DNA from: an uncultured Micrococcales bacterium
GTDB taxonomy: Bacteria; Actinomycetota; Actinomycetes; Actinomycetales; Microbacteriaceae
Assembly: GCA_903824455.1 (NCBI GenBank)
Contig: CAIJWY010000032.1
Coordinates: forward strand, 1 to 11,261
Length of the DNA: 11,261 bases
Direction of reading: 5' to 3'
A program made the translations under genes and the position numbers. How positions within the stretch are numbered: the stretch's first letter is position 1; every line of letters begins with the position of its first letter. Under the pieces are notes generated by a model. That model was not told the origin of the DNA. It worked only from the letters and a program-made list of their open reading frames with translations, and did no database searches. Positions 1 through 6,267 of this stretch are shown here, piece after piece.

Positions 1-1
1 C

Positions 2-397
2 GCTCCCTACGACTTCACGATTCTAAGGAATCACGCAAACCTCTTTGGCCTGAACTGGCCCGAAGACTTATCCCCCATAATCGACCCGCTGGTGATCGAC
101 AAGAAACTAGATCGCTATCGTTCCGGAAAACGCCGACTCGAAATAGTTGCCGAATTCTACGGAGTGAAACTTGACGACGCACACAATGCCACTGCCGACG
201 CCGTGGCTGCCGGACAAATTGCGCAAGCATTAGCCAAGAAATTCTCCAGAGAGTTGCCAGAAACGGCTAAGGAACTGCACCAGCTTCAGATTGGTTGGTC
301 AAAAGAATCCGATCTCAGCTTTGCAGATTTCATGCACAAATCAGGAAAAACTGACTTTGTTCCCCAGGTCGGGTGGCCCGAGAAGCCTCTAGACTAA
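2..397 (+). CDS. DEDDh-type 3'-5' exonuclease, C-terminal part (5' end outside window)
   Basis: The reading frame is open from the first bases and ends at TAA 395-397, so the gene starts upstream of the window and a GTG at 92 is not its real start. About 131 residues are visible. They begin with APYDFTIL, which matches the Exo II region of the DnaQ-like fold (its Asp is the fourth visible residue). A DPLVIDKKLDRY stretch follows, then DDAHNATADA, whose His and Asp five residues later form the Exo III HxxxxD motif. These are three of the landmarks of the DEDDh fold; the Exo I DxE motif would lie upstream and is not visible. The family removes nucleotides 3'-5' from DNA or RNA using two metal ions. 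Proteins of this type in Actinobacteria are usually stand-alone exonuclease-domain proteins rather than the replicative epsilon subunit, but which one this is cannot be told from the fragment. It is convergent with rpmE2. Confidence 0.85.
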   Translation, partial: APYDFTILRNHANLFGLNWPEDLSPIIDPLVIDKKLDRYRSGKRRLEIVAEFYGVKLDDAHNATADAVAAGQIAQALAKKFSRELPETAKELHQLQIGWSKESDLSFADFMHKSGKTDFVPQVGWPEKPLD

Positions 398-399
398 AA

Positions 400-429
400 A
401 AAAATCCCTCGCAACTGCGAGGGATTTTT
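400..429. terminator. Bidirectional rho-independent terminator between the exonuclease and rpmE2 genes
   Basis: The stem TCCCTCGCA (405-413) pairs exactly with TGCGAGGGA (416-424). It is flanked by at least five A on the left (400-404) and five T on the right (425-429), so both strands read as a GC-rich hairpin followed by a U tract. It lies between the stop codons of two convergent genes and can end both transcripts. The apparent two-base loop would open to about four bases in practice. Confidence 0.93.
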
Positions 430-441
430 CTATTTGAGCTG

Positions 442-693
442 TTACGCTCCGAAGTTTTTGTAACGTGCGTTGAAACGCTCGACACGTCCGGCCGAGTCCA
501 TGATGCGCTGCTTTCCGGTGTAGAAAGGGTGCGACTCCGACGAAATTTCAACATCGTAAACCGGGTAGGTGTTTCCGTCTTCCCACTCAATGGTCTTTGA
601 GCTAGAAATGGTCGAGCGAGTTAGAAACGCTACGCCGGAAGCCAGGTCGCGGAAAACGATCGCTTCGTACTTAGGGTGAATTTCAGCCTTCAT
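442..693 (-). CDS. rpmE2: 50S ribosomal protein L31, type B (zinc-independent form)
   Basis: This 83-residue protein starts MKAEIHPKYE and carries the L31 type B hallmarks: an FLTRST segment, IEWEDGNTYP, EISSxSHPFYTGKQR and SAGRVERFNxRY. Type B proteins lack the CxxC zinc motif of type A L31, and this sequence has no cysteine at all. L31 joins the large and small subunits across the central protuberance bridge. In many bacteria the cysteine-free paralogue replaces the zinc form when zinc is scarce under Zur control. Whether a type A copy exists elsewhere cannot be seen here. The start is ATG at 693, with AAGGA seven bases upstream (complement of 701-705). The gene has its own leader (694-780) and a strong terminator, so it is probably transcribed alone. 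Confidence 0.96.
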   Translation of the reverse strand: MKAEIHPKYEAIVFRDLASGVAFLTRSTISSSKTIEWEDGNTYPVYDVEISSESHPFYTGKQRIMDSAGRVERFNARYKNFGA

Positions 694-757
694 GAATAAA
701 TCCTTGTAGAGAAAAAGTCTTGATATGTTGCGGTGGCAACCTTAGAAACTATACCAG
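694..757 (-). promoter_or_regulatory. Candidate promoter, leader hairpin and RBS of rpmE2
   Basis: On the minus strand an extended -10 element, TGGTATAGT (756-748), would start a transcript near 741. No good -35 is present. The leader of about 48 bases contains a perfect 5-bp hairpin, GTTGC/GCAAC with a four-base loop (727-740). It then has AAGGA (705-701) seven bases before the ATG. The -10 also sits inside an inverted repeat, AACTAT (747-752) and ATAGTT (760-765), and an outer pair AACCTT (738-743) and AAGGTT (775-780) brackets it. The RBS is solid; the promoter and any control function are inferences. Confidence 0.45.
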
Positions 758-780
758 AAATAGTTCTCGTTTAGAAGGTT

Positions 781-1563
781 TTAGGTGGCACGCACCTGGA
801 AACGTCCGGCAGTTTTAGCAACTACCAGTCCGAACCCAAAGGTTTCACTCAGTAAATCTGAGGTTATAACTCGGTCAATCTCCCCCTGTGCCACGACCTG
901 ACCATCGTTTATGAGCAGTGCGTGGGAAAAACCTACAGGAATCTCCTCAAGGTGGTGGGTGACCATAACCATTGCTGGGGCTGACTCCGAAGAGGCATAG
1001 TTCCCTAGAAGATTTACCGTCTGTTCGCGCGCTCCAAGGTCCAAACTGGCCACCGGTTCATCTAGCAGGAGAAGCTCGGGGTCGGTCATAACTGATCTAG
1101 CGAGCTGCACCCGCTTCTGTTCGCCATCGCTCAATGTTCCGAATGCCCGGTCGGCCAACTCGGCAAGATTCCATTCGGCTAAAACTCTTCTGGCTCGCCG
1201 TTCATCAATGTCTTCGTAAGTTTCATTCCAGCGGCCGGTTATGGCGTAGCTTGCGGTCATTACCGCGTCGAGCACTGTTTCACTGTTGGGGATGCGTGAA
1301 ACCATTGCACTCGACGCAAATCCAACACGAGTGCGCAATTCAAATACGTTGGTGCTACCCATTTTCTCGTCAAGAATGCGAACAGTCCCGACCGTTGGCT
1401 GTATCTGGGCAGCAGCAAGTCTCAACAGAGTGGTTTTGCCTGCACCATTGGGTCCGATAACTACCCACCGCTGATCATCAAAAACCTGCCAAGTAATGCC
1501 GCTGAGGATCGATTTTCCATCACGGGTTACCGATACGTCGTCGAGGTCAAGTGTCAGGGTCAT
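781..1563 (-). CDS. Solo ABC-type ATP-binding protein
   Basis: This is a 260-residue single ABC ATPase domain. Walker A GPNGAGKTT lies at residues 37-45, a signature loop reading LSDGEQKR instead of LSGGQ at 144-151, Walker B ELLLLDEP at 163-170, the D-loop SLD at 173-175 and the H-loop in VTHH at 201-204. Where a Q-loop glutamine is expected (around residues 80-87, VGFASSAM) there is none. No membrane segments and no permease gene are nearby. The degenerate loops and lack of a partner resemble the YlmA/ModF-like group of orphan ABC ATPases, whose substrate is generally unknown. M. tuberculosis has a comparable ATPase gene (Rv3041c, from memory) beside serB2. The start lies 10 bases after the glgA stop, so it probably shares that transcript, although a -10-like TAGTAT seven bases before its ATG is noted separately. 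Transport substrate and function are not assignable. Confidence 0.85.
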   Translation of the reverse strand: MTLTLDLDDVSVTRDGKSILSGITWQVFDDQRWVVIGPNGAGKTTLLRLAAAQIQPTVGTVRILDEKMGSTNVFELRTRVGFASSAMVSRIPNSETVLDAVMTASYAITGRWNETYEDIDERRARRVLAEWNLAELADRAFGTLSDGEQKRVQLARSVMTDPELLLLDEPVASLDLGAREQTVNLLGNYASSESAPAMVMVTHHLEEIPVGFSHALLINDGQVVAQGEIDRVITSDLLSETFGFGLVVAKTAGRFQVRAT

Positions 1564-1573
1564 AAGCGAAATA

Positions 1574-2764
1574 CTAGGCGAAGGAATCGATTGCGCCCCG
1601 ATAGACCTCGAGAGTGTCTGCTGCGATTCGCTCCCAGCTAAACAGGCTTTCCACTCGCTGGCGGCCGGCTACCCCCATACTTCCTAGATCAGCTTGATCC
1701 AGCGCGTGACTCAGTGCCGCAGCAAAGTCCTCAACGAATTTGGCTTCATCAATTGGCTTGCCCGAACCGTCTTGCACTTGCTCGATGGGAACTAAAATCC
1801 CGGTAACTCCGTCTTCGACCACCTCTGGGATGCCACCGGTTGCTGTTGCCACCACGGGTACTGCGCAGGCCATTGCTTCAAGATTGACAATTCCGAGAGG
1901 TTCATAGATCGACGGACACGCAAAAACCGTGGCGCTTGAAAGCAGAGCCACTAGTTCATTTCGGGCCAGGTGTCGTTCTATCCAAATCACGTTTTGGCGG
2001 GTCCGGCGAAGCTCTTCAACGAGATCGATAACCTGCTGTTGAATTTCTGCGGTGTCTGGAGCGCCAGCGCAAAGGACAATCTGCACATCTGCAGGAAGGT
2101 CACGAGCCGCTTTGAGCAGATAAGGCAGACCCTTCTGCTGGGTGATTCGACCAACAAATAGAACTGACCGCAGGTCGGGATCCACTCCGAGTGACCGAAC
2201 TAAATCAGGGTCTCGTACTGTCTGAAATGCCGCCAAGTCAATTCCGTTGTGCACCACCGAAACCTTGTTGGGGTCGATGTCTGGATAGGCACGCAAGATG
2301 TCTGAACGCATGCCATGGCTGACCGCAATAATGCCGCTGGCGGAAGAATAAGCCGATTGTTCAATCCAGCTCGAAACTCGATAGCCCCCACCTAGCTGGT
2401 CAGCTTTCCAAGGGCGCAAGGGTTCTAAGCTGTGGGCGGTGATGAGATGGGGAATGCCATGCAACTGCGAGGCTACCTGGCCAGCGAAATTTGCGTACCA
2501 GGTGTGCGAGTGAACCAGATCGGCTCCAGCAATGTCAGAGACCATGCTTAGGTCGGTAGCTAGAGTTTGAAGCGCGGGATTGGCCGACTCGAAAATGTTC
2601 GGATGCGCGTACGAACTCGTATCTTTTTCATCACGATCGTCACCGAAACAACGAACCTGAACTTCAATGGTTTTGCGAAGAACTTTCACTAATTCACTAA
2701 CGTGAACGCCGGCTCCACCATAAATGTGGGGCGGATATTCTTTAGTGATCAGATCGATTCTCAT
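1574..2764 (-). CDS. glgA: Actinobacterial-type glycogen synthase / maltose-1-phosphate synthase (GT4)
   Basis: This 396-residue GT-B glycosyltransferase opens with KEYPPHIYGGAGVHV (residues 8-22), the N-terminal glycine-rich donor-site signature of the corynebacterial-type GlgA family (also called GlgM, Rv1212c in M. tuberculosis). The C-terminal domain has the catalytic VGRITQQKG (204-212; R206, K211) and the GT4 E-x7-E motif EPLGIVNLE (E288, E296), followed by GGIPEVVEDG (310-319). Characterised mycobacterial GlgM transfers glucose from ADP-glucose to glucose-1-phosphate to give maltose-1-phosphate, and family members can also extend alpha-1,4-glucan. The length fits the family, and the ATG at 2764 gives the family's usual N-terminus. 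It is divergent from glgC, the same arrangement as Rv1212c/Rv1213, so the two genes supply and use ADP-glucose. No Shine-Dalgarno sequence precedes the start. GlgE, which would use maltose-1-phosphate, is not in the window. Confidence 0.93.
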   Translation of the reverse strand: MRIDLITKEYPPHIYGGAGVHVSELVKVLRKTIEVQVRCFGDDRDEKDTSSYAHPNIFESANPALQTLATDLSMVSDIAGADLVHSHTWYANFAGQVASQLHGIPHLITAHSLEPLRPWKADQLGGGYRVSSWIEQSAYSSASGIIAVSHGMRSDILRAYPDIDPNKVSVVHNGIDLAAFQTVRDPDLVRSLGVDPDLRSVLFVGRITQQKGLPYLLKAARDLPADVQIVLCAGAPDTAEIQQQVIDLVEELRRTRQNVIWIERHLARNELVALLSSATVFACPSIYEPLGIVNLEAMACAVPVVATATGGIPEVVEDGVTGILVPIEQVQDGSGKPIDEAKFVEDFAAALSHALDQADLGSMGVAGRQRVESLFSWERIAADTLEVYRGAIDSFA

Positions 2765-2811
2765 TACGCAATGTTAACCGCGTTTTGCTGATTGCCACTA
2801 CTATCCAAACT
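2765..2811. promoter_or_regulatory. Divergent glgA/glgC promoter region, both genes apparently leaderless
   Basis: Only 47 bases separate the two start codons. On the plus strand TACTAT (2799-2804) lies seven bases before the glgC ATG at 2812. On the minus strand TAACAT (2776-2771) lies six bases before the glgA ATG at 2764. This is the spacing expected when transcription starts at or next to the A of the ATG. Neither gene has a Shine-Dalgarno sequence. No convincing -35 hexamer is visible for either. A glgA -35 at 17-bp spacing would touch the glgC -10, so the two promoters overlap and may exclude each other. Confidence 0.55.
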
Positions 2812-4053
2812 ATGGCAACTCGCAGAATTTTCGGAATGGTGCTCGCAGGTGGCGAGGGAAAACGACTAATGCCACTCACCGCAGATCGCGCCAAACCAGC
2901 TGTTCCGTTCGGCGGTAGCTATCGGCTAATTGACTTCGCGCTGTCGAATTTGATTAATTCCGGCGTACGAAGAATCGTGGTTCTCACCCAATACAAGTCG
3001 CACTCATTAGACCGACACATTTCGCAAACCTGGCGCATGTCTCCACTGCTCGGCTCATATGTGGCCTCGGTGCCGGCACAGCAGAGACTCGGAAAGCGTT
3101 GGTTCTCGGGTTCCGCCGACGCCATTCTTCAGAGCATGAACCTACTGTCGGATGAAACACCCGACTACATCATGGTGGTTGGTGCCGATCACGTGTACCG
3201 AATGGACTTCGATCAGATGCTCGACGCTCACATAGCCTCCGGCAAAGGCGTCACCGTGGCGGCCATTAGACAGCCGATGAGCCTTGCCAGAGAATTCGGT
3301 GTAATCGAAATCGATGAAAAAGATCCGTCTGTCATCGCCGCTTTCAAAGAAAAGCCATCCGATCCACGAGGATTGCCCGATTCGCCAGACGAAGTTCTAG
3401 CTTCCATGGGAAACTACGTGTTCACCGCCCAGGCTCTCATCGACGCTATTGAACGAGACGGAACCCTCGAGGACTCTTCGCACGATATGGGTGGTGACAT
3501 CATCCCCTACATGGTGGCTCGGAGCGACGCCGGGGTTTATGATTTCACATTCAACGAAATACCTGGAGCAACTAACCGCGATAAGAGCTATTGGCGTGAT
3601 GTCGGTACTATCGATTCCTATTTCGACGCACACATGGATCTGATTTCGGTAATGCCAGTCTTTAATCTCTACAACACCGAGTGGCCTATTTTCACCCAGC
3701 AGATCAATCTACCGCCAGCAAAGTTTGTGCACGACGGTGAAGGTAATCAGGGCAGAACTACGGATTCAATCGTTTCACTTGGCACGGTGGTATCCGGCGG
3801 TATTGTTGAGCGTTCCGTTCTGTCACCCTGGGTCAAAATCAACAGCCATGCCCTGGTAACCGATTCGATACTGCTAGATGGCGTTGTAATCGGAAGAAAT
3901 GCCACGGTGCGAAGGGCGATTCTCGATAAGTCGGTAGTGGTAGCTGATGGGGCTTCGGTTGGGATCGACCGACAGCGCGATATTGACCGTGGATTTACGG
4001 TTACCGAAAGCGGGATCACGGTGGTAGCCAAAGGTACACTAGTCACACCTTGA
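2812..4053 (+). CDS. glgC: Glucose-1-phosphate adenylyltransferase (ADP-glucose pyrophosphorylase)
   Basis: GlgC makes ADP-glucose and pyrophosphate from ATP and glucose-1-phosphate, the committing step of bacterial glycogen synthesis. From the ATG at 2812 it has 413 residues. The nucleotidyltransferase signature GGEGKRLMPLTADRAKP lies at about 13-29, followed by RLIDFALSNLINSG (38-51), QYKSHSLDRHI (60-70), the catalytic-region GADHVYRMD (124-132), an EKP loop (180-182) and YWRDVGTIDSY (260-270). The last 100 or so residues carry hexapeptide-like repeats (VVSGGIVERSVLSP, SILLDGVVIG, ATVRRAILDKSVVV) that form the left-handed beta-helix. A TTG at 2785 would add nine residues, but the ATG fits homologues better and sits seven bases after a -10-like TACTAT. 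Its stop overlaps the start of serB by four bases. Confidence 0.95.
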   Translation: MATRRIFGMVLAGGEGKRLMPLTADRAKPAVPFGGSYRLIDFALSNLINSGVRRIVVLTQYKSHSLDRHISQTWRMSPLLGSYVASVPAQQRLGKRWFSGSADAILQSMNLLSDETPDYIMVVGADHVYRMDFDQMLDAHIASGKGVTVAAIRQPMSLAREFGVIEIDEKDPSVIAAFKEKPSDPRGLPDSPDEVLASMGNYVFTAQALIDAIERDGTLEDSSHDMGGDIIPYMVARSDAGVYDFTFNEIPGATNRDKSYWRDVGTIDSYFDAHMDLISVMPVFNLYNTEWPIFTQQINLPPAKFVHDGEGNQGRTTDSIVSLGTVVSGGIVERSVLSPWVKINSHALVTDSILLDGVVIGRNATVRRAILDKSVVVADGASVGIDRQRDIDRGFTVTESGITVVAKGTLVTP

Positions 4054-4685
4054 GTTACCGATTAGTTGTTATAGACGTAGATTCAACACTCATCCAAGAT
4101 GAAGTCATTGAATTGCTGGCTGATTACGCCGGAACTCGGGCCGAAGTTGCCAGCGTCACCGAAGCCGCCATGCGCGGAGAACTTGATTTTGAGGAATCAC
4201 TGAGGGCCCGCGTGGCAACGCTCGCCGGACTGGATGAATCCGTGCTTGTGCAGGCATTCGAAGCCGTTCGGCTAACTCTGGGTGCCAAGGAGCTAATCTC
4301 CGCTGTACACGCCGCTGGAGGGCGAATTGGGGCAGTCTCAGGTGGCTTCAATCAAATCCTCGAACCTTTGGCGAAACAACTGAATCTGGACTATTTTCGA
4401 GCCAACGACCTTGAGATCATTGACGGAAAGCTATCCGGACGAGTCATTGGAAAGATTATCGATCGAAAAGCTAAGGCCGAGGCTCTACTTGAGTGGGCTA
4501 AAGATTTTGGTGAGAGCGAGCAGTGGGCTGCAGCGATTGGCGACGGCGCCAATGATCTAGATATGTTTGATGTTGCGGGGCTATCTTTCGCCTTCAACGC
4601 CAAGCCGATTGTTAGAGAAAAGGCCGATGTCGTTATCGACGTACCGGATCTGCGTCTGGTAATCCCCCACCTAAAGCTTAAATAG
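4050..4685 (+). CDS. serB: Phosphoserine phosphatase (HAD superfamily), no ACT domain
   Basis: SerB hydrolyses O-phosphoserine to serine, the last step of serine synthesis from 3-phosphoglycerate. The 211-residue protein is a bare HAD catalytic domain. Motif I DVDST has nucleophile D9 and D11, E18 lies in the cap-proximal QDEVIELL segment, motif II is VSGGF (96-100), the motif III lysine lies in DRKAKAEA (about 138-145), and the metal-binding GDGANDLDM is at 164-172. The GDGANDLxM and DVDST motifs point to phosphoserine rather than other HAD substrates. Mycobacterial SerB2 carries two N-terminal ACT domains that bind amino acids; these are absent here, so that feedback route is missing. The start is TTG at 4050, sharing TTGA with the glgC stop, which suggests translational coupling. 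No other in-frame start lies nearby. Confidence 0.93.
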   Translation: MSYRLVVIDVDSTLIQDEVIELLADYAGTRAEVASVTEAAMRGELDFEESLRARVATLAGLDESVLVQAFEAVRLTLGAKELISAVHAAGGRIGAVSGGFNQILEPLAKQLNLDYFRANDLEIIDGKLSGRVIGKIIDRKAKAEALLEWAKDFGESEQWAAAIGDGANDLDMFDVAGLSFAFNAKPIVREKADVVIDVPDLRLVIPHLKLK

Positions 4686-4686
4686 A

Positions 4687-4717
4687 GTTTGCCTCGAGAT
4701 TTTCACTCGAGGCAAAC
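4687..4717. terminator. Long perfect hairpin between convergent serB and fabI
   Basis: GTTTGCCTCGAG (4687-4698) and CTCGAGGCAAAC (4706-4717) form a perfect 12-bp stem with a seven-base loop. It starts two bases after the serB stop and 13 bases beyond the fabI stop. On the plus strand no T tract follows; on the minus strand only a weak CTCTATTT follows. It is probably a shared terminator of the U-tract-poor kind, or a 3'-end stabilising hairpin. Confidence 0.75.
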
Positions 4718-4729
4718 CTACGTTACGAA

Positions 4730-5497
4730 TTAGGCACCGGTAGAGTGCAAACCACCGTCAACGTGAATCAGTTCACCGGTGGTTGCTGGGAACCAATCCG
4801 ATAGCAACGCAATGATGCCTCGAGCGGCGGCCTCGGTGTCGGTTAGGTCCCAACCGAGCGGTGCGCGATTTTCCCATAGCTCTTCCATGGTGGCAAAACC
4901 AGGGATGCCCTTGGCAGCGGTTGTTCTCAAAGGACCTGCTGAAATTAGGTTTACGCGGATTCCATCTTTCCCAAGATAACGAGCAAGGTATCGGCTTACC
5001 GACTCGAAAGCCGCCTTTGCCACACCCATCCAGTCGTATACCGGCCAGGAAACGGTGGCGTCGAAGGTGAGTCCGACCACGGATGAACCTCGAGTTAGCA
5101 GGGGCTTGGCAGCAACTGTGATTGATTTCAGAGAGTAAGCCGAAACCTGAACTGCGGTAGATACGTCTTCCCATTCGGTTTCTAAGAAGTTTCCACCCAA
5201 TGCGCTCTGAGGAGCAAAGGCGATAGCGTGCACAATTCCATCGAGATGCGGCAGGTGCTCTCTAACGCGAGCCTCTAGTGCAAGCAGGTCGTCTGAGTTG
5301 GTGGCGTCAAGTTCGATAACCGGTGCAGGCTTGGGCAGTCGCTCCGCGATCTTCTTGGTAATCGGAAGCATGCGCCCAAAAGAAGAAAGAACAATCTCAG
5401 CTCCCTGTTCTTGAGCTAGCCTGGCCACTGTGAAAGCAATTGATGCTTCGGTTAGTACGCCGGTGATTAGTAGCTTCTTACCCTCTAGTAAGGACAT
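4730..5497 (-). CDS. fabI: Enoyl-[acyl-carrier-protein] reductase (NADH), InhA/FabI-like
   Basis: FabI reduces the trans-2 double bond of enoyl-ACP in the last step of each fatty acid elongation round. The 255-residue short-chain dehydrogenase fold starts with LLITGVLTEASIAF (residues 9-22), equivalent to the InhA dinucleotide-binding GIITDSSIAF. The catalytic region TFDATVSWPVYDWMGVAK gives F145, Y154 and K161, matching the F149/Y158/K165 layout of InhA. SAGPLRT (about 186-192) is the substrate-side loop. HVDGGLHSTGA at the end is typical. At the inhibitor-relevant stretch after VH (residues 89-90) the sequence is AIAFAP, with Ala where E. coli FabI and InhA have Ser (see findings). It follows fabG with a 59-base gap, like mabA-inhA in mycobacteria. 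A GGAA sequence lies about seven bases before the ATG. Confidence 0.95.
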   Translation of the reverse strand: MSLLEGKKLLITGVLTEASIAFTVARLAQEQGAEIVLSSFGRMLPITKKIAERLPKPAPVIELDATNSDDLLALEARVREHLPHLDGIVHAIAFAPQSALGGNFLETEWEDVSTAVQVSAYSLKSITVAAKPLLTRGSSVVGLTFDATVSWPVYDWMGVAKAAFESVSRYLARYLGKDGIRVNLISAGPLRTTAAKGIPGFATMEELWENRAPLGWDLTDTEAAARGIIALLSDWFPATTGELIHVDGGLHSTGA

Positions 5498-5556
5498 TCG
5501 GTTCCGTTCTTTATAGTTGTAAACATTTTCTCACGATTAGTTGGAAATCTTTGGCT
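5498..5556 (-). promoter_or_regulatory. fabG-fabI spacer with RBS and possible weak internal promoter
   Basis: The 59 bases are A+T rich. On the minus strand TATAAA (5515-5510) lies 12 bases before the fabI ATG. A TATAAA in a similar CTATAAA-AGA context also precedes fabG (6300-6295). No -35 is recognisable at 16-18 bp spacing. No terminator hairpin is present, so read-through from fabG is expected. An extra fabI promoter is possible but weakly supported. Confidence 0.25.
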
Positions 5557-6267
5557 CTAGTGACCCATTCCGAGTCCGCCGTCGACCGGAATGACGGCTC
5601 CGGAAATGTAAGCCGCGTCATCACTGGCCAGCCAAGCGACGGCTTTAGCAACTTCTGAAGGAGATGCGAAGCGACCGGCGGGAATGCGCTTTTTGTACTC
5701 TGCTTGCTGCTCTTCAGGAAGTTCGGCAGTCATGTCGGTATCGATGAACCCAGGAGCCACGACGTTGGCCGTGATGCCACGCGCTCCCAGCTCGCGAGTA
5801 ACCGAACGAGCCATTCCAACTAGAGCAGACTTAGCCGATGAGTAGTTCACCTGACCGGCGCTTCCTAGCAAGCCGACCACGCTACCGATCAGTATCACGC
5901 GGCCGAAGCGTGCCTTGATCATGCCTTTTGTTGCCCTCTTGAGAACTCGGAAGACACCAGTCAAGTTGGTGTTGATGACATCCTCGAATTCTTCATCGCT
6001 CATTCGCATCAAAAGAGTGTCGCGGGTGATTCCAGCGTTAGCCACGAGAATCTCGATCGGCCCCAACTTTTCTTCAACCTCGGCAATTGCCAAATCAATA
6101 CTCGCCGAGTCGGTCACGTCGGCTTTGACTGAAAGCGAGCCAGTAGGACCTTCTCCGCTGCGAACGGTAACGGCCACTCGATAGCCAAGTGAGATGAATT
6201 CTTCGGCAATTGCTCGCCCGATACCGCGATTACCGCCGGTTACCAGAACTGTTCTATCAGTTGACAA
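5557..6267 (-). CDS. fabG: 3-oxoacyl-[acyl-carrier-protein] reductase, FabG/MabA-like
   Basis: FabG reduces beta-ketoacyl-ACP to beta-hydroxyacyl-ACP with NADPH in FAS-II. This 236-residue classical short-chain dehydrogenase shows TGGNRGIG (10-17), NAG (77-79), N101 in INTNLTG, the catalytic S129 in IGSVVG, and Y142/K146 in YSSAK. PGFIDTDM and a C-terminal SGAVIPVDGGLGMGH are also typical. The size and the direct fabI neighbour match mycobacterial MabA (fabG1-inhA), so a fatty-acid role is favoured over other short-chain dehydrogenase activities. The start is TTG at 6267: GAAAGG lies six bases upstream (complement of 6274-6279), the N-terminus MSTDRTVLVTGG fits the family, and no in-frame ATG precedes the nucleotide-binding motif. 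Confidence 0.93.
   Translation of the reverse strand: MSTDRTVLVTGGNRGIGRAIAEEFISLGYRVAVTVRSGEGPTGSLSVKADVTDSASIDLAIAEVEEKLGPIEILVANAGITRDTLLMRMSDEEFEDVINTNLTGVFRVLKRATKGMIKARFGRVILIGSVVGLLGSAGQVNYSSAKSALVGMARSVTRELGARGITANVVAPGFIDTDMTAELPEEQQAEYKKRIPAGRFASPSEVAKAVAWLASDDAAYISGAVIPVDGGLGMGH

Noticed and set aside
92..397. A 101-residue complete gene starting at GTG 92
   Set aside because: The frame is open upstream to the window edge and encodes conserved exonuclease residues (APYDFTIL) before this codon, so the gene is partial rather than short.
2785..2811. Upstream TTG start that would add nine residues to GlgC
   Set aside because: No Shine-Dalgarno precedes it, homologues start near the ATG at 2812, and the TACTAT element falls inside the added stretch.
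3747..4046. 99-residue minus-strand frame opposite glgC
   Set aside because: Its Ser/Thr/Ile-rich composition is typical of antisense translation of beta-helix repeats, and it has no supporting signals.
4773..5174. 133-residue minus-strand frame inside fabI
   Set aside because: It is a shifted frame of fabI with Arg/His-rich low-information sequence and no family features.
6261..6266. Exact TTGACA on the plus strand, a consensus -35 for the DUF3099 gene
   Set aside because: No -10-like hexamer lies 16-18 bp downstream, and the bases are the first codons of fabG read on the other strand, so a chance match is more likely.
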